Position numbers and translations under genes: made by a program. Positions 61,401 to 64,000 of a stretch of 64,000 nucleotides of DNA are shown here, in pieces (within the stretch, counting starts at the first letter, position 1; each line of letters starts with the position of its first letter). Source of the DNA: MWCR01 sp049325475 (lineage in GTDB: Bacteria > Patescibacteriota > Patescibacteriia > 2-12-FULL-60-25); NCBI GenBank assembly GCA_049325475.1, contig JBMOLN010000007.1, positions 62,001 through 126,000 of the forward strand, given 5' to 3'. The notes below the pieces were generated by a model, which saw only the letters and a list, made by a program, of their open reading frames with translations, made no database searches and was not told the origin of the DNA.

Positions 61401-62471
61401 CGTGCTCCGTGCTAAAAAATAGATACAATATACCAAATACAAAATACCTGTAGTGAAGTAAATAAAAAGATTCGCCCACCAAATATCTTTGATCGATAGC
61501 TGACCGCGGCTTCCCCCAACTTTGGGAATGCAAATCCTGCTCCCGTCTTGCGCAAAACAATCACCTCCAAGCTCGATATCCCGCGCTCCGGCAAATGTCA
61601 CAATCGGAATCCCGCCATTTGGCGATGGTCCTTTTTGCGCGTCTCTCCTCCAAGCTTTTATCGCCAAAAACGGATGTTGTTTGGTGAAAAATGCTGCAGC
61701 GGCTATGAGCGCTCCGGTAATCCGTGCCGGTATCCAATTCACAACATCATCGGCCTTGGCCGAAAACCAACCGAAATCACGATACTTTTCATTTTTATAA
61801 CCCACCATTGAATCCAAAGTATTTATCGCTTTATAGGTTAGCGCCAACGGCCCTCCGCCGATCATGGCAAAAAATAACGGCGCAATAATTCCATCTGACA
61901 AATTTTCTGTCAATGTCTCAATCGTTCCGCGGATTATTCCTTGTTCATCTTCACGTGAGCAATCGCGGCTGACGACTGTCTGCAAACGATTTCTGGCCGC
62001 TTGCAAATCTCCACGGCGCAGCAGACCTACAATCACCCGCCCTTCTGCTGTCAGCGACCTTATAGCTAAGGCATAAAATATCATAATTACATTTACCGCC
62101 ACGCCAAGTCTCCAATCAATAATTATGCTAATGATATAAATCGCACTTGTAATAATCAGTGTCACATCAACAACAACCAACCATAAAATAATCCCTGCGG
62201 CTTTCAGCTTACGAGCCGTATCTGTGTATCGTGTATCGTGTATCTTGTATCTTGTATCCTGCATCGTCTGACGTTCAGCTGAAGGTTCGACGTTTCGCGT
62301 TTCACGTTTCGCGATTTGCACTTCCTTCTGTCCTTCAACCTTTGTCCTTAATCCTTTTTCAATAAATGAAATAAACGCCCCCATCCACCTAACCGGATGC
62401 GGAAGCCATTTTGGATCGCCCAGAATCAAATCCAAAGCAATTGCCAGCAATATTAAGTAAATATCTGCCAT
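61386..62471 (-). CDS. cbiB: Adenosylcobinamide-phosphate synthase
   Basis: 361 residues, polytopic. Joins adenosylcobyric acid with aminopropanol (phosphate). Motifs: LDLILGDPKWLPHPVRWMG, GIIRGTIETLTENLSDGIIAPLF (in part), INTLDSMVGYKNEKYRDFGW, ADDVVNWIPARITG, GPSPNGGIPIVTFAGARDIELGG. Residues 53-85, in the first cytoplasmic loop, are encoded by three repeat families in a row. The ATG lies six bases behind a -10 box. Divergent from cbiZ. No other cobalamin gene lies in the window, so salvage, not full synthesis, is implied. Confidence 0.94.
   Translation of the reverse strand: MADIYLILLAIALDLILGDPKWLPHPVRWMGAFISFIEKGLRTKVEGQKEVQIAKRETRNVEPSAERQTMQDTRYKIHDTRYTDTARKLKAAGIILWLVVVDVTLIITSAIYIISIIIDWRLGVAVNVIMIFYALAIRSLTAEGRVIVGLLRRGDLQAARNRLQTVVSRDCSREDEQGIIRGTIETLTENLSDGIIAPLFFAMIGGGPLALTYKAINTLDSMVGYKNEKYRDFGWFSAKADDVVNWIPARITGALIAAAAFFTKQHPFLAIKAWRRDAQKGPSPNGGIPIVTFAGARDIELGGDCFAQDGSRICIPKVGGSRGQLSIKDIWWANLFIYFTTGILYLVYCIYFLARSTSSFA
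62218..62316. repeat. Three-family repeat block inside cbiB
   Basis: GTGTATCGTGTATCTTGTATC words, then CGTCTGACGTTCAGC, then GTTCGACGTTTCGCGTTTCACG. Read in frame as 33 residues (KRETRNVEPSAERQTMQDTR...). The longest repeat insertion in a coding region here. Confidence 0.75.
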
Positions 62472-62474
62472 GCA

Positions 62475-62507
62475 TTGACATTAGCCTAAAATCATGCCAG
62501 AATGCAA
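62475..62507. promoter_or_regulatory. Overlapping divergent promoters of cbiB and cbiZ
   Basis: Plus: -35 TTGACA (62475-62480), 17-base spacer, -10 CAGAAT (62498-62503), leading to cbiZ with Shine-Dalgarno. Minus: -35 TTGCAT (62502-62507), 18-base spacer, -10 TAATGT (62478-62483), six bases before the cbiB ATG, so leaderless. The boxes interlock, so the two promoters may exclude each other. Confidence 0.6.
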
Positions 62508-62528
62508 GACACCAACAAAGGAGATCGG

Positions 62529-63266
62529 ATGCATCATGTAAAGCGCAAACCCGACTTTACTATGCTAAGTTTTGCCAAACCGATTTCCTGCTTAAGCTGG
62601 GCGCCCCTTGGCGGCGGCAGACGCAACGGAATTCGTTTTGTGGTCAATCGCACCTTGCCAAAAAATGATCTGCGGCCCTTGCCGGTTCTTCAAGCCGACA
62701 CCGAACAATTCATCGCCGAACGCGGCATGAGGTTGCCCGAAACCGTGGCCATGCTCACCACCGCCTCACAAAAGTTTCTCGGCTGTTCCATTGCTCGCAA
62801 CAACAAAGGCTTGCTCATGGTCGCACTTTGCACCGTGGGCTTGGGCAATGCCGTAGCTCCCGGAGATCACGCAGCCTATGATGAAGAACGCGGGCAAACC
62901 CCGTCCTCATCCGGCACCATCAATATCATTTTGACCTTAAACCGCAACTTGACCGAAAACGCCGCACTCGAGCTCATGCATACCATGGCCATGGCCAAAG
63001 CTTCAATCATGGTCGAACTCGGTCTTGTAAACCGGCACGGTCAACTAAAGCTGGCCACGGGCACGGATTGCCAGGTCCTCTGCTGGGACCAAGATCATGA
63101 AATCACTTTGGCATACGCCGGCATGCACACCCGGCTCGCCGAACTGGCCGCCGGGGCAGTCCGCAAAGCCATGCTCGAATCCATGGCCAAGCGCCTCGGC
63201 GCTGAATATTCCAACGATTCCGAGCTGCTCCGGCTGGCTCGCTCTCGCTTTACCGCTACCCGTTAG
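62529..63266 (+). CDS. cbiZ: Adenosylcobinamide amidohydrolase
   Basis: 245 residues from the ATG five bases behind AAAGGAG; an ATG nine codons upstream precedes that site. Cleaves the aminopropanol side chain of adenosylcobinamide or pseudocobalamin to give adenosylcobyric acid, the substrate of CbiB. CbiZ pattern: LSWAPLGGGRRNGIRFVVN, AMLTTA, CTVGLGNAVAPGD, SGTINIILTLNRNLTENAALE (in part), KASIMVELGL, ATGTDCQVLCW, YAGMHTRLAELAAGAVRKAM (in part). Divergent from cbiB, with which it forms a corrinoid-remodelling step. Confidence 0.88.
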   Translation: MHHVKRKPDFTMLSFAKPISCLSWAPLGGGRRNGIRFVVNRTLPKNDLRPLPVLQADTEQFIAERGMRLPETVAMLTTASQKFLGCSIARNNKGLLMVALCTVGLGNAVAPGDHAAYDEERGQTPSSSGTINIILTLNRNLTENAALELMHTMAMAKASIMVELGLVNRHGQLKLATGTDCQVLCWDQDHEITLAYAGMHTRLAELAAGAVRKAMLESMAKRLGAEYSNDSELLRLARSRFTATR

Positions 63267-63276
63267 CGGTTCTTTT
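63252..63276 (+). terminator. Terminator containing the cbiZ stop codon
   Basis: Stem ACCGCTA (63252-63258) / TAGCGGT (63264-63270) with the TAG stop as part of the right arm, then TTCTTTTAT. Confidence 0.65.
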
Positions 63277-63361
63277 ATAACTTGATTAACCGGATTAGCA
63301 AGATTTATCAGGATTGTTATTCAATAGTCGTCAGTCATTAGTCCTAGTCCTAGTGACCAGG

Positions 63362-63399
63362 CCGTAAAGGCCCCCGTGGGGCCCACGGCCCCTTTACGG
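63362..63399. repeat. GC-rich palindrome in an AT-rich spacer
   Basis: Outer arms CCGTAAAGG / CCTTTACGG and inner CCGTGGG / CCCACGG, with a small internal bulge. Flanked by CTAGTCCTAGTGACCAG words before and GCTAGTCGCTAGATAC words after. Confidence 0.6.
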
Positions 63400-63471
63400 G
63401 GTAATCGGATGCTAGTCGCTAGATACTAGATGCTAGTAGCTAAATTCCAAATACCAAATACAAATATTGAA

Positions 63472-63500
63472 TTGCTAATTGCTAATTGCTAATTTATAAT
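63472..63500 (+). promoter_or_regulatory. Promoter formed by TTGCTAAT repeats
   Basis: -35 TTGCTA (63472-63477), 17-base spacer ATTGCTAATTGCTAATT, perfect -10 TATAAT (63495-63500), ATG nine bases on. Spacer and -35 are three tandem TTGCTAA words. Confidence 0.7.
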
Positions 63501-63509
63501 GTATATAGT

Positions 63510-64000
63510 ATGAAAAGTTTCGCACTTTGTTTAATGATCGCCGGCGGTCTTTTTATTTTTGCCAACAATGCTCAAGCTGCAGCCGATGCTTGCAACAATC
63601 CCTACATGTCGCTTAAGCAAGGTGACGAAATCCATTATCAAAGCGATGATACAAACCGCAGTTTTCAAATCCTTGTAGGTGATTCCGAAAAAGGAAAAAC
63701 TACAATAAATTATCAATTCCCCAATTCATCACTAACCCAAAACATTTCTTGCCAGGATAAAACTGTTTTAGCCGGCAACTTTGTCGACACTTCCGCAAAA
63801 GACCTGGCTTTAACTGCTCAAGAAGTAACCGGTTCATTTCTCCCGGGTGATGTCCAACTCGGTTCCAGCTGGAGTACCAACTACAAAGCTTCTCAAAATA
63901 TTGATAACAAAGAAGTCCTTTATACTATTCAAATTGATCACTGCGCCATAGCCGAATCCAGAATCAAGGTCCCGGCCGGCACTTATGATACTTTAAAAAT
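63510..64000 (+). CDS. Secreted protein, truncated by the window edge
   Basis: 163 codons visible, open at the right end. N-terminal signal peptide MKSFALCLMIAGGLFIFANN with AQAAADAC after it. The mature part is beta-rich with spaced cysteines (DACNNPYMSL, ISCQDKTV, DHCAIAESR) and a VPAGTYDTLK stretch like those in DUF3108-type lipoproteins. No firm family. Near-leaderless repeat promoter upstream, no Shine-Dalgarno. Confidence 0.7.
   Translation, partial: MKSFALCLMIAGGLFIFANNAQAAADACNNPYMSLKQGDEIHYQSDDTNRSFQILVGDSEKGKTTINYQFPNSSLTQNISCQDKTVLAGNFVDTSAKDLALTAQEVTGSFLPGDVQLGSSWSTNYKASQNIDNKEVLYTIQIDHCAIAESRIKVPAGTYDTLK

Noticed and set aside
1..64000. tRNA, rRNA or riboswitch (including a cobalamin riboswitch near cbiB/cbiZ)
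   Set aside because: No cloverleaf with a GGTTCGAAT-type arm was found by eye, and the cbiB/cbiZ spacer is only 57 bases, too short for a cobalamin riboswitch.

Overview
The window looks like a chromosomal piece of a small-genome bacterium of the Candidate Phyla Radiation (Patescibacteria, Parcubacteria-like). This rests on gene style and order (Memo-like protein, beta-propeller lipoprotein, four-helix-bundle proteins, orphan small secreted proteins, ECF sigma modules), low to medium GC, standard stop usage including TGA, and intergenic spacers filled with short word-like repeats. The exact lineage cannot be fixed from sequence alone. No rRNA, tRNA, CRISPR array, transposase or phage block was seen.

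Layout. 1-2.8 kb: Fe-S operon rrf2-iscS-iscU behind a good sigma70 promoter and a 7-7-7 dyad. 2.8-7.7 kb: lipoprotein, polytopic membrane protein, gpsA, a host-attachment-like protein and a pair of small paralogues. 7.7-14.6 kb: Memo-like lipoprotein and an ECF sigma factor followed by a very large alpha-2-macroglobulin-like protein with a cytoplasmic anti-sigma-like head. 14.7-19.8 kb: DedA, HIT protein, DUF333 lipoprotein, glpK, CYTH protein. 19.9-31.3 kb: membrane pyrophosphatase, HflX, gluzincin-like protein, pentapeptide protein, PAP2, beta-propeller protein and a four-helix-bundle gene broken by one TGA. 31.4-33.6 kb: second ECF module. 33.8-45.4 kb: nuclease-like protein, GC-rich secreted protein, uppP cluster, nucleotidyltransferase, DUF3298-like lipoprotein, glmR, HAD protein, PI3/4K-like kinase with a small partner. 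45.6-54.7 kb: ABC exporter, a hairpin element, YdjM-like protein, a 1148-residue surface protein and two GC-rich Cys-rich lipoproteins. 54.8-64 kb: TrmB regulator, msrA, a MacAB-like export operon, and a divergent cbiB/cbiZ corrinoid-salvage pair.

The most striking signal is not a gene. Almost every spacer is built from several families of degenerate words of about 7-12 bases in short imperfect tandem runs (for example GTTAGTTGTCAGTT, TTCGTGGTTCGTAG, GACGTCCGACTTCG, TGCATAATGCACTATG, CTAGTCCTAGTCTTAG). The same words occur in frame inside real genes (Rrf2, IscS, Memo, alpha-2-macroglobulin head, UppP, CbiB, the 1148-residue protein), nearly always in linkers, loops or tails. They also supply the last residues and stop codon of several genes. 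Two families form sigma70 promoters with 17-bp spacers, with the start codon 6-9 bases after the -10 box, so leaderless or near-leaderless mRNAs seem common here beside Shine-Dalgarno genes.

Functionally the window covers Fe-S assembly, glycerol-3-phosphate metabolism, pyrophosphate-driven ion pumping, envelope lipid-carrier recycling, peptidoglycan precursor control (GlmR), envelope stress sensing through two ECF modules, export, and corrinoid salvage.
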